From Rhineura floridana (lineage: Eukaryota; Chordata; Lepidosauria; Squamata; Rhineuridae): DNA of 64,000 nt. A program made the translations under genes and the position numbers. This document shows positions 1 to 10,600 of the stretch, piece after piece (the stretch's first letter is position 1; every line of letters begins with the position of its first letter). The stretch lies in contig NC_084480.1 in NCBI RefSeq assembly GCF_030035675.1, positions 1,649,501 through 1,713,500 of the forward strand. Direction: 5' to 3'. Below the pieces are notes generated by a model that saw only the letters and a program-made list of their open reading frames with translations, was not told the DNA's origin and made no database searches.

Positions 1-120
1 TGTTCTTAACTGTAAGAGTTTCATGCTAGAAACCCAGAGTTTCTATAGGCTATGGTGTGCTCCTTCTGCTCTTAGCATGGAACTATGGGCTGCAACTTGG
101 AGGGACCAGTTGATGGGAAT
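1..120. other. Intergenic, nothing recognised
   Basis: No exon, RNA gene or repeat was recognised here. In human the gene upstream of FANCG is PIGO, but no PIGO coding sequence could be identified. Confidence 0.4.
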
Positions 121-297
121 GTAAATGTAAATGGACTGCCTTCAAGTCGATTCCGACTTACGAGGACCCTACAAATAGGGATTTCATGAGGCTGAGAGGC
201 AGCGACTGGCCCAAGGTCACCCAGTGAGCTTCATGGCTACGTGAGGATTCAAACCCTGGTCTCCCAGGTTGTAGTCCAACACCTTAACCACTATCTT
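121..297 (-). repeat. tRNA-derived SINE, near full length
   Basis: Read on the minus strand, a tRNA-like head comes first, with a B-box-like GGTTTGAATCC (reverse of 246-256). A body follows (CACTGGGTGACCTTGGGCC) and then a tail ending in the reverse of AAATGGACTGCCTTCAAGTCG. The same family recurs on the minus strand at 38250-38310 and 57088-57310. I recognise it as a common squamate SINE but do not assign a formal name. Confidence 0.75.
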
Positions 298-681
298 CTA
301 CAGGATAATTGCTTTCACTATGAAGTATACATCAGAAAATTTGAGGTTCATAATCAGAAGTGCTTCTAGCATTACTAATGAGAAGGAATCACTGTTGCTG
401 TCTAGGCAGAAGAGTAAGGTTTGCAAAAGTTTAACTCTTGTCAGTCAGACTGGTGGTTCTTGTATATAAAAGCAAAGGGAAATATTTCCAGGGTTTTATT
501 TGCTGAATTTTCTGACGTTTATTTCATACCATAGATAGCTGTCTCTTGGATGACTGGGACCTTCTGCATGCAAAGCCCCCTGCTACATCCCGCAGTATTT
601 GCTCCTTCTCTATAAAATACTCTGGTACTCTAGTGTTAAGGAAGCATCCGCAGACACCCGGTCACTGAGTTTGTCCTCCCC
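298..681. other. Intergenic, nothing recognised
   Basis: AT-rich sequence with no coding potential or repeat that I can name. Confidence 0.4.
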
Positions 682-2085
682 ATGGATATTTATTTTATTT
701 ATTTAACAAAAAGTATATACTGTTTAATCGAACCTCAGAGTGGTTTACAATAAAACATTATCAGTAAAAAGACAGTTAAAAACAGGTATTTAAAAACATT
801 CAAAAATTAATTAAGATAACAATAAGCTAATAGCAGATTAAACACGTGGACTTTCTGCATGTCTGAATAGGTTTGCCTAAACTAAAGTGTTTTAAGCATG
901 CACCAGAAAGAGTACAGCAAAGGCACCTACTTGATAGCAATAGGCAGGGAGTTCCAAAGTGTAGGTGCTGCCCAGAGCTTGGAAAAGTTACTTTTTTGAA
1001 CTACAACTCCCATCAGCCCAATCCAGTGGCCATGCTGGCTGGGGCTGAGGGGAGTTGTAGTTCAAAAAAGTAACTTTTCCAAGCTCTGGACTGCTGCCAC
1101 ACTAAAAGATTGATTTCTTACAGCTACAGAATGAGTATTGTGGCACCTGCAACAATGCCAGTTATGTAGATTAAAGCGGTTGAGTGGGCACATAAAAGGA
1201 GGTGGTCCCGCAAGTAAACTCGTCCCAAGCTGTTAAGGGCTTTATTATATTAATACCTTGAACTTGGCCTGGTAGCAAATTGGCAACCAGTGCAGATCTC
1301 TGAGCAAAAGTATGATATGCTGAAAGGATTTCACTCCTGTCAGCAACCGTTCTGCAGCATTCTGCACTAACTGCAGTTTCCAGATCCAGCACAAGGGAAC
1401 CTCCAGACAGAGTACATTGCAGTTGAATCTTGATGACATCAACGCCTGAACTACTGTAGTCAGGCGTTCCTGGTCCAGGAATGGCCATAGCTGCTGTACC
1501 TGCTCCTTCAAGGGGAGTGAAACCCCACTTAGGGCAGGTGATCCACCAATTTCTTTGACACGGGAACCACTCACCCACAGTGCCTCCAGCTTGCCAGGAT
1601 TCAACCCAGCTTATTTTCCCTCATCCATCCCGCCATTGCATTCAGGCACCAGCTCAACATCTGAATCAAGACAGATGTTTTGGAGAAATGGAGCCGGGTG
1701 TCATCAGCATACTGACTGCATCTTGCCCCAAATCTCCTATTGACCGCTCCCAGCAGTTTCGTATAGATACTGAATAGCACTGGGGATAAAACAGTGCCCT
1801 GCAGCACCCCATAGAGTGACTCTCAGTGGGGGCAAAACGCACTCTTTCGTGCTATTCTCTGGACTTGGGACTGCAGGTAGAATTGGACAGCTGTAACACA
1901 GTGCTCCCAATTCCCATTCCACAGAGCTGGTCCAGAAGGATACCATGGCCAGTAGTACTGACAGCCACTGAGAGATCAACACGGCGGGAGCAAGGTCACA
2001 CTCCCCTTGTCTCCCTCTCTGTAAAGGCCGTCCGTCAGGGTGACTCATGCCATGGCCAGGACTGGACCTTGGATATGTGCGAATC
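682..2085 (-). mobile_element. L2-clade LINE, 5'-truncated and decayed, minus strand
   Basis: On the minus strand the order is reverse transcriptase remnant (about 1800-1601: VLSPVLFSIY then a QYADDTRLHF catalytic box), then C-terminal ORF remnants (about 1604-1245, including LPLKEQVQQL), then the AT-rich 3' UTR that ends near 682 in ATTT-type repeats. The layout matches the better-preserved copies at 48436-49760 and 62080-63280. The reading frame is broken in several places, so the copy is old. It is interrupted by a palindromic MITE at 973-1090. Confidence 0.8.
973..1090. mobile_element. Palindromic hAT-like MITE inside the L2
   Basis: A near-perfect inverted repeat runs from CAGAGCTTGGAAAAGTTAC (973) to its reverse complement ending GCTCTG (1088), with a short non-palindromic centre near 1025-1045. 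The flanks are GTGCTGCC (965-972) and CTGCTGCC (1091-1098), a 7/8 match. That fits the 8-bp target duplication of hAT elements. Removing the MITE restores a continuous L2 3' UTR, which supports these borders. Confidence 0.7.
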
Positions 2086-2820
2086 ATAATTTGCAGGTTG
2101 CCAGGCGCGGCGGTGGTTCAAACTACTGGCACCACTGGTTCTAAGTTAGGGGTGTGCGCTTATTGTTGCGCATCTTGGACATAGTCTGCAGTCCAGGCAA
2201 CAGAGTTGTCAGATCTTATATGGAAGGGTGGCGCAGAAGTCTGAGAGCTGTTCTATAAACCCATCAGTGCCTTCTTTGGCCTGCTTCTGCCTCTGAGAGA
2301 GACCAGGCAGATCTAGTCTGAGGACCATGGTCTGTGGCCTTTCTCAGCCAGAACCACGATTGCCTTGGGCAGGATTTTTCACCTTATGTGCCTCTGTACC
2401 CTCATGTGCAAAACTGGGTATATCCTGGCCTACCTCTTACGGTGTATTTATATGGGAGGAACAGGAACAGGGAGTGGCTTTGCGTAGGATTACTATGCAG
2501 CTCCTAAATGAAGCCAAGAACCCATGAGCAAACAGGTGGTTCTTTTTTTGCTGAATTGCCATCCTATTAACTGCCTTTTGGGAGGGAGAAAAGTAGGTGT
2601 TGGAAGATATATTTTTAATGGTTTACAATGTACAAGATTGATAGAGGATATGTGTGCCAGAGCTGGCTCTAAAACTGTTGTAAATAAAATGTCTGATCCC
2701 AAAAAATGGAACGCTGCCTCTTTGTTCAAGCAAAGATCTGTATTTGGGGGGGAGGAGGAAGGTTGTGTACATAATGGTGATGAAAGGGGGCAGGATGAAT
2801 GGGGATGGGTGACTGGGTGC
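2086..2820. other. Intergenic, nothing recognised
   Basis: No exon or named repeat was seen. A 243-codon open frame from 2524 runs into the CR1 tail downstream and is not treated as a gene. Confidence 0.35.
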
Positions 2821-2821
2821 T

Positions 2822-3040
2822 GGAGACTATCAGTGGCTACTAGCCATAGTGGCTATGCTCTGAGGCAGTATGCTTCCAAATACCAGTTGCTTGAAACTGC
2901 AGGAGGGGAGAGTGCTCTTTGCATGCAGGTTCTGCTTGTGGGCTTCCCATTGGGACATCTGGTGGCTACTGTGGGAACAGGATGCTGGACTCGATGGGAT
3001 CCCCTTTGGCCTGATCTAGTTGCTGCAGGGCTCTCCTTAC
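2822..3040 (+). repeat. CR1-type LINE 3' end fragment
   Basis: This carries the characteristic 3' segment of one CR1 family: a 'taccagttgctt' block, then 'ggaacaggatgctggactcg' and 'tttggcctgatctag'. The same segment occurs at 11270-11420, 23690-23738 and 56455-56535 (+), and at 32075-32290, 33962-34080 and 37725-37865 (-). The borders are approximate. Confidence 0.6.
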
Positions 3041-3454
3041 GCTCTTATGGGTGTGTGTATGGCCAGGCTGAAGCAGGGAGCTTCCTAGGGTGGAAAAGGC
3101 ATTCTTACTTTTTGAAGTTTCATTTATTGCCCCAGGAGCCTGAAGTCTGCAACAAAACCCTTCAAAATAGCCATTTTCTGCTGGTGTTCACCAGCACTAT
3201 ATCCCTTAATCCAGCCCTCTCTGAACAGTGTGGCTGCTGCTCTCCTTACTTATAGGGCAGCTCGGAGAACCTGCGGTGGCCTACCAAACTAGTCGGTTCC
3301 TCCTTCCAGCTGCCACCAGCCTCTGATCATTGCCCATGCCGGCTACCAGAAGCTGGGAGTCCAACAATGTCTGGAAGGCCACAGATTCCCCACCCCCGCT
3401 GTAGGTGGTGGTCTTGACCGCTGCATCCACTTGACCATGTCTAGAGTGGGGTGA

Positions 3455-3800
3455 GTCCCTGCCAGCTTAGGCCCCACATATCTGAAAGACCACCCCCTTC
3501 CTTTCAGACCCTCTCGGGTGTCTTGGTACTTCTACCACCCTCAGAATTTTTTTGGGGGGGGATGGCCTGCATCAGAGCTTTCTCTGTGGCAGCCCCTCCG
3601 CACAGAGGTGCACCTGGCACCTTCACTGTATAGCTATTGTCATAGGCTGAGAATGCACCTCTTTAGCCTGGCCTTTGTGCCCTGTGAGATACATGCACAT
3701 TTCCCCTGACTTGTTATTCGCTTTATCTGATTTTAATATTGTATTTTTGAAGTGCTGTAGAACTCATGGCGAATGGTGGGCGACAAATTAATAACTTTCT
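3455..3800 (+). repeat. L2-type LINE 3' end fragment
   Basis: The conserved C-terminal ORF and 3' UTR pattern of L2 is visible: 'gctttctctgtggcagcccc', then 'agaatgcacctctttagcct', then an AT-rich UTR with 'gctgtagaactcatggcgaa'. It is degenerate and has no open frame. Confidence 0.5.
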
Positions 3801-4296
3801 GTGGCATAAGGGCTGCTTCTAAGAGCTCAGGGAAAGCCCGCTTGTCTCAAAAGTAAATGCCAGGGAGCGAGGAGCCTGCAAAGACACACACACGGCCCCC
3901 GGTCTTCCCCTCCTCCACCCCCGCGCTTGGTACTGCCAGGACCATAGGAAAGCCAGACCATTCCTCCACCTCTCGCTGGAGATGCTGTGAGCCTGGGACC
4001 TCCACATGCAGCGCAAGGGCTCTGCCGCTTCATTGCAGCCTCGGGGCAGGGACCTTCCAGTCTGCCCCTGGTAGCGAGCCCGGCCGCCCGTGAATGGCCA
4101 TCGCTATTTAATGTGAGCAGAGGCTCCCCCGCCCCTGAAGCTCAATAGCACGTGGCTTTGAAAGAGAATGGGGGGGTGGGGGCACTTCCCCCCTTTTGGG
4201 GCTCCTGGCAGGCTCTGGGCTAGAAGAGCAGCGCTGCCGCCCCGTCTGTGGAGCTGCACGAGGCTCCTATTGTCCGTCTCGCTGACCGGCAGAAGC

Positions 4297-4356
4297 ATTT
4301 TTCGAACCCGCGATGCCTCGCATGCAAACCACGTGCTCCGTCTACCGCGGCTCTGG
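4297..4356 (-). repeat. tRNA-like (Ala-like) fragment in the FANCG CpG island
   Basis: On the minus strand the sequence reads GAGCCGCGGTAGACGGAGCA, then TTTGCATGCGAGG, then GCGGGTTCGAAAA. This resembles the D arm, anticodon region and T-loop of an alanine tRNA or a tRNA-derived SINE head. The T stem does not pair well, so it is not called as a functional tRNA. Confidence 0.3.
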
Positions 4357-4399
4357 GGCCCTGAGGCCCCGCCCCCCTCTCACTGGCGATCCGCACCAA

Positions 4400-4576
4400 G
4401 CCAGGCGCTACGGATTGGCTCCGCTTCGTGGGCGTGGCCGCTTTCAAAGGGCCTTTCCGGAGCTGAAACTTCCACGCCGGCCCTACTCGATCTTACCCCC
4501 TGCGCCTGACTGCCCAATCAGAGACGCCGGCGCGCCAAGGCGCAGCCAATAGAGACGGAGCGGCCTTGCTTCCTTC
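4400..4576 (+). promoter_or_regulatory. FANCG: FANCG core promoter in a CpG island, with CCAAT boxes
   Basis: This GC-rich stretch lies directly upstream of the FANCG start codon. It has an inverted CCAAT box (ATTGG 4414-4418), a GC-box-like GGGCGTGGCC (4430-4439) and two forward CCAAT boxes at 4514-4518 and 4546-4550. The last two are exactly 32 bp apart, a spacing known for cooperating NF-Y sites in cell-cycle promoters. No TATA box is obvious, as expected for a CpG-island housekeeping promoter. The exact start of transcription is not visible. Confidence 0.6.
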
Positions 4577-4648
4577 ATGGCCTCCGCCAGGAGCTGCCTG
4601 GACCTTTGGCGGGAGGAGAACGACGAGCTGGCGAGGCGCTGGCGGACG
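4577..4648 (+). CDS. FANCG: FANCG exon 1 (residues 1-24)
   Basis: ATG in a fair Kozak context, encoding MASARSCLDLWREENDELAR and four more residues, then a GTACTT donor. Phase 0 end, as in human exon 1. An E2F-like TTTGGCGGGA lies inside the coding sequence at 4605-4614. Confidence 0.9.
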
Positions 4649-7600
4649 GTACTTATCGAGAGACGCCCGGTCGGGGTAGGGGAATGAGGGGAGGTAGGAG
4701 CGCCTGATAAGCAGAGTGCTGGCTGGAGTTGTAGTCCGCAGAGCCTGGAAGGCGCCAGACTGGTCTCTGATTGGGCCAGCCGGGTGGCCTGTAGCCGTGC
4801 CTGCCCCGCGAGCTCTTCTTGATCTCCCGGAGACGCGGGTACACATCATCTCTGGCCGGGCGAGGGACGCTTGCTTTGGGGGTGCGACCTCCCCTCCGCT
4901 CTCCTCCCCTATCCCAATTTCTCTTCCTTTTGCTTTTGCATGTTTTGGCAGCTTAATATATTAATATATTGACATAACGTTAATTAGGTTGTATCCAACT
5001 AAGGCTGCAATCCAATACAGGGCTACTCAATAGTTGGGTCCAGTGGGGCTTACTTCCAGGTAAGCGTGTATTGGATTGCCGCCTAAGGGCCTCCTGAGAA
5101 TTGGAATTCATGAACCTAAATTAAGTATGCCCATTAATTCCAATTGGTCTGTCCTGAGTAGCTAACTTCACGTACAAACCATTGTTATTAAATTTATTTA
5201 TTCATATTAATTATTTATTTATCAAATTCATATCCCATCCTACCTCCCAGTAGAAGCCAAGGGCGGCAAACAAAAGCACTAAAACCAGTCTAAAACATCA
5301 TAAAAACATACTTTAAAATATATTAAAACAAAACATCTTTAAAAACATTTAAAAAAAAAAAAGCTTTAAAAACATCTTTAAAAACAATTCCAACACAGAC
5401 ACAGACTGGGATAAGGTCTCTACTTGAAAGGCTTGTTGAAAGAAAGTCTTCAGTAGGCACCAAAAAGATAACAGAAATGGCACCTGTCTAATATTTTGGG
5501 GAAGGGAATTCCAGAGGGTAAGTGCCACTTCACTAAAAGTCCACTATAGATTTATGTATCACCTTTTACATACCTCTCATTGTGGTTTTCAATCATACAA
5601 TAAAAATGGAGCTCTATGGAGAAATTTTACCCAGAAGTACAGTAAGAAATTGATCACACACCAAAACAAGATGTGCTGAAAATCATGCGGGGCTGGAATG
5701 CAAAAGAAGGGAACAGAGAAAAACTAGAAACTGGGGGGAAATGTGGTTTAGGAGATAGAAAAGAAGGAGGAGAAAGACTTATTGAATTCTGTGAAGCCAA
5801 AATTTGTTTCTTGCAAACACATTGTTTGAGCAACTGAAAAGACGACTGCACATATGGACATCACCAAATGGTCAGTATAGGAATCAAATTGATTACAGTA
5901 GGGCCCCACTCATATGGCAGGTTACGTTCCAAGCCCCCGCTGAAAAGCAAAAACCACCAGAAAGTGGGGCTGTACTGTATTCCAGCTGACAGCGCTCAGC
6001 TATAGCGTGCAAGCTCTCTGCACTACAGCTGATCGCGCAATACAGCTGATTGCTGTCAGTTGGAGCACAGCAGCTAGAGCTCCCCGCGCTACAGCTGATC
6101 ATTGTCAGCTGGAGCACAGTGGCTGGAGCTCCCCATGCTCCAGCTGATCGCCCTGCTGGTGCCTCCATATTAGCGGAACGCTGAAAAGTGGAGCCCTATT
6201 GTATATAATTGGTAGCAGAAGATGAAGTTCCATGCTTTCTGTGAAAATAAGACCAGGAGCAGACTGCAGTACAGATCATGAACTGGCAATATCAAAAATC
6301 AGAGTAAAGCTAAAGAATAACAACAAAGCAATCATAATGCCAAAATACAATTTAAATAACATCCCAGAAGAATATAATGATCAAATAAGGAACAGATTTG
6401 AAGCTTTAAACTTAGTTGACAGAGAACCAGAAGAACAATGGACATTATCAGGGAAGAATGCAAAAAGACAATACCTTCAGTTAAAAAGAGAGAAAGACCT
6501 AAATGGATTACTGAAAAAATAAATAGAATTCATGAATGGCAAAATCACACAAAAAATTTTCTTTCTGTCAGTGTATGTAGTAAGCTATACTCTGGATTTT
6601 ATTTATGTTTCAGTTCTTCCTCAGACAATTCTACTGGATTGAATGGCATCCATTCTTACACCATATCTCCTATGGGTCTTAACGACAAACAGGATCTGTC
6701 TGTTTTTCTTTAATCAGCCTGATATGATTTAATTCACTCATAATTTGCAGACCCTCTCTTTGTGCTTGTCATCAGAATGGCCTGGCAGGTTGTTCTATTT
6801 CTTTAAATGATTTACAGTAGCTGATCTTGATTTTTCACATAAAAAGAGTTTGGCCATCTGTATCTAACAAGTAGTGTCTGGCAATGGATCGTTTATTTTA
6901 CATTAGTTTCATATTTTCTCATTATATTAATTCTGGTTTTTTACTTACAATATTAGGAATAGTTTTTCCCTGATAAAATAGTTTTTTCATCTTGAACTGG
7001 AAGGCTACAGGTAAAGTAAATCATATTAGTAGTTATACTTGGACCACAGCGTTCCTTATTGGTTGGTTTGTTCATTATTGATGTTATGTAGCGTGAGAAG
7101 TTAAGATTGGCTGCCATTCAGTCCAGAAGAATTGTCTGAGGAAGAACTGAAACTTAAATAAAATCTCAAGTGAAGCTTTCAATACATCTACTCTGCTGGC
7201 ACAAAGAAGTAGATTTTTATGGTTTTATGCCATTCATGAATTGTGTTTATTCTATATATAATTTATGTTGTGTGTTTACAAGCTCTATGTAATGTATAAT
7301 TGTACAGTTTTGCAGTGTTTAATATTCTTTCTGAATCTGTGTGCTATCTTTGCATTCATTTATTGTATACGCAATCTGTATTTATATCTTTCTGTTCTTT
7401 ATGCTACTTTGTTTATAATAACAAGTATTGTCATGGAATCAAGTTCTATTTCATTTTCATCTCTCTGACTTCTGTTTTGCATAAAATACGTTGCATTTGT
7501 CAGTTGATTTTGTCATTTTGCTGCTCATATTTGACTATTATAAATTTTCAGCTATTTTTTACACGTTTTTTCAGTGGAAGGTACTCATTACTGACCATCA

Positions 7601-10600
7601 TCATGGCTAATAATTTTCCTAGGGTCCTAGGCTACAAAACAAATAGTACCTAGATTAATCCTCAAGATTAAACCGACCACCCTGGTTTAAAGCTCATGTA
7701 ACTGACAGGAGTTGGGGGAGGTTGTTCCACACCAGAGTGCTACCTCAGTCAAGGTCTGACTAGTGTCAGATAGTCAGGCTAAATTAGGAAGAAGCTGGTG
7801 TGTCACATGCAGAAGACGGACCATTCCTCAGGCTCTATGAACAATTCTATCCACAAGTGAAATCTAAAAAGTAATATTTGTTCCTTTAGATTATTTACAA
7901 GTTTTCTACTATGCTGTATTTTTTCAGGAATGCTCCCAAAAACCATATTAGTCGAAGGGAAGCTGGACACAGGCTTGTGACAGGCAGCAGAAAGCAAGCT
8001 CAAGGCCACAATCCTACGCGTGGGTGCTTCAGTGAGATTTGATTTTGAACAAAAGGGTGTTGATTTTATGACCGGGATGATGGGCTGCTGTAGACTTTTG
8101 GGTCCAATTTTGTTAAATAAAATAAACAAAGGTATAAGCAAGCTCTGGCCTTGACCTGATAGCGATACATTTAATTAAAGCATTTTTACTCCAGTCTTTA
8201 GCCAAAAAGACTCAAAGCGGAGGAGCAGTAGCCACGTTAGTGAAACTCCGGCTTATAATCTGCATTGTCTCTCTGTGGTCCAGTTTATGCCATGTGAAAT
8301 CTTCTGAGTCCATTGTTTTGTTTGCCACCCTGGGCTCCTTCTGGGAGGAAGGGCGAGATATAAATCAAATTAATGAACAAATACATAAATAGTGCTGGCT
8401 AGAGTCCTGCCTGTCCTTGTTTTGCACAGCATCTTTTACTTCCTGGAAGAATCATCTGTGGTAGGCTGCTTCTGGTTGCATGCTTCTGACCCCCTCTGCT
8501 TGTGGCAGGGACTGCCCTGCAGTGACCATGGGCCCTTCTCCAAGCTCCTCCTATTGTCTCCTTGGCAGGTGGCAAGTTTCCCGGGTCCCGATTGCTCAGT
8601 GACACAGACAGCTCAAGAATGCCAGCTCGCCTTCACTCAGCTGCTGCAGAAAATCCAAGGTAGTTCAGAAAAACCTTTCTTGGTAGGTAGGAAACTGTCA
8701 TGTAGCCTTGCTCCTTCCCTGGTACAAGTAGAGGCAGCTCTATGTGAAGTGCTGGGCTGAGGGAGGGGCTGTTGTAGTGAAATTGTATCGGCTGTTTTTC
8801 ACTGAAGGTGCATCCCTTTATCCACGACAGAGCTTGCTGCAGTGATTCTGTACTGTTCCCAATGTAAGCATAGGATGATTCCTTTCCACTACTAAAATCC
8901 CATTAAAGTAGAATAACATTCAGTCGGATTAAACTTTTGTGAAAAACAAATCTCCAACTGCCTTCATTCTACTCCCTCCCCAAGACATCCCAAGCGGTTG
9001 CCATGCTATCCGTGGCTCCAAAGAATGCTCGGGGTCTGCTTTTGGGAAGCCTCCAGTTCAACTGATAATGTATTATGTACTTTTTTCTTTGATACATACG
9101 GTGAGCGATTCCTTTGCCATCTGTGTTGCGCTTGTTGCAGCTGGGGAGTTGAGTTTGGGCCACAAAGTGAGTCCGTGGCAGAGGTGGGACTGGAATCTGG
9201 ATCAGAGTTTGAGAGTAGGCCTCTGTGTAGCTGTGGGTCAGGGATAATAAGAGTTTGACCTTGTCTGGCCTGGTGTGAGGTGCCCGGAGTCTCAAGCCTT
9301 TCCTCCTCTGCCATCATGGCAGACTGAACTGTCCGGACCCAGAGACAGCACCTCGGCAGCCTTACGAGCCCTGTTGGGTGCCCCAGGCGATGAATGCAGA
9401 TCCACCTGGCAAGGCAGCCCCAGTGCCTGCTCCTCACTGGGAGCAACTTGTCTTTGCGGGATGAACATGGATACCCGGAGCCAGCAGGGCTTTTTGGCTG
9501 CGTGGGGTTAGCTGGGCTTCCCACCATCTTTAAATCTCGCATACTGTATGCTGTATGCTGTGGTGAATCTGGATTTCCTTGCTGGTTTGGCCCCTCCTTC
9601 CCCCATGCTTCCGATAGGTTGTTTGCCTGGGGGAAGGGGAGAAAGGTTGCTTTGTGATGTCCCTGCTGTCCATCCAGGCAGTGCTCTATGCAGCCCTTTC
9701 TGTTTCAGCCTGGCTGGATTTGTTCCCCACAAGCTCAGTCCTCGACGGAGGACTGTACATGTGGTGGCAACACGGCAAGTGTGACTTACTTCTCTACTGT
9801 TTCCATCCTGCCTTTCTTCCGCCATGGAACTCAAGTTCCCAGGTGGTCTCTCATCAAGGCAGTGGCCAGACCCAGACCTGCTTAGCTTCAGCTGCGTTGC
9901 ATGCTGCCCCGGAGTGGAATGGGCTTCCTTCACGGTGTGTACATCTAGGCTCTCCCGTAGCTCTCGGTTGCCATCCTTCCTTACGCTCACTGCTGGAACC
10001 CGAATGTTTGCTTGCTTCTGCCTGCCCCTCCTGAGCAGCTTTGGGGCTCAGGTCAAGCTCCTAGGGTGCTGAGCCCAGCCACCTTTGACATGGGTCATCC
10101 TGGCGAGATCTGACTGTGGTTGGAAGGCCTCTTCTTTGAGACGCATCCTGGGTTCTCCCTCTCGCTCTGTTCTCTGTCCCTGCAGGCCTTCCAGCTGCGC
10201 TCCCAGCTCTGCCTTTGGAGCTGACCATCCTCTACAATTCCCTGGTGTTTGATATTCATCTCTCCAGCGACTCCGGCGAGAAACTCTTGGCAGTAATAGA
10301 CCATGGGCTCAGCAGGGGTAAGAGAAGTGTCTCCTCTTGCTATCCAAAGGGCAGGTGGTAGAACTAAAGCCACAGGCTCCATGTAGAAATGAACACTTGA
10401 GCCATGGAGCTGCCACCTCCTGTTCTGAAGGAGCTGGGGTGCAGGACTTGGAGGGATCCTTCCTCTGCTTCAGGATTCCAGACCCGCCTGCAACCGTGGA
10501 TGGCACCGGATCTTCTGTATGTGCAGAACATCCAGTGATGTGGCACGTCTCTCTCCCCTCTTCATTCACCTTGAATGAAGATCAGGCCTAGGCAGTTTTT

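Noticed and set aside
2524-3255. 243-codon open frame in the intergenic region
   Set aside because: It runs through the CR1 3' fragment and shows no conserved domain.
5990-6150. Possible CRISPR-like or satellite array
   Set aside because: The units are imperfect, self-complementary and enclosed by MITE termini. The context is a vertebrate intron.
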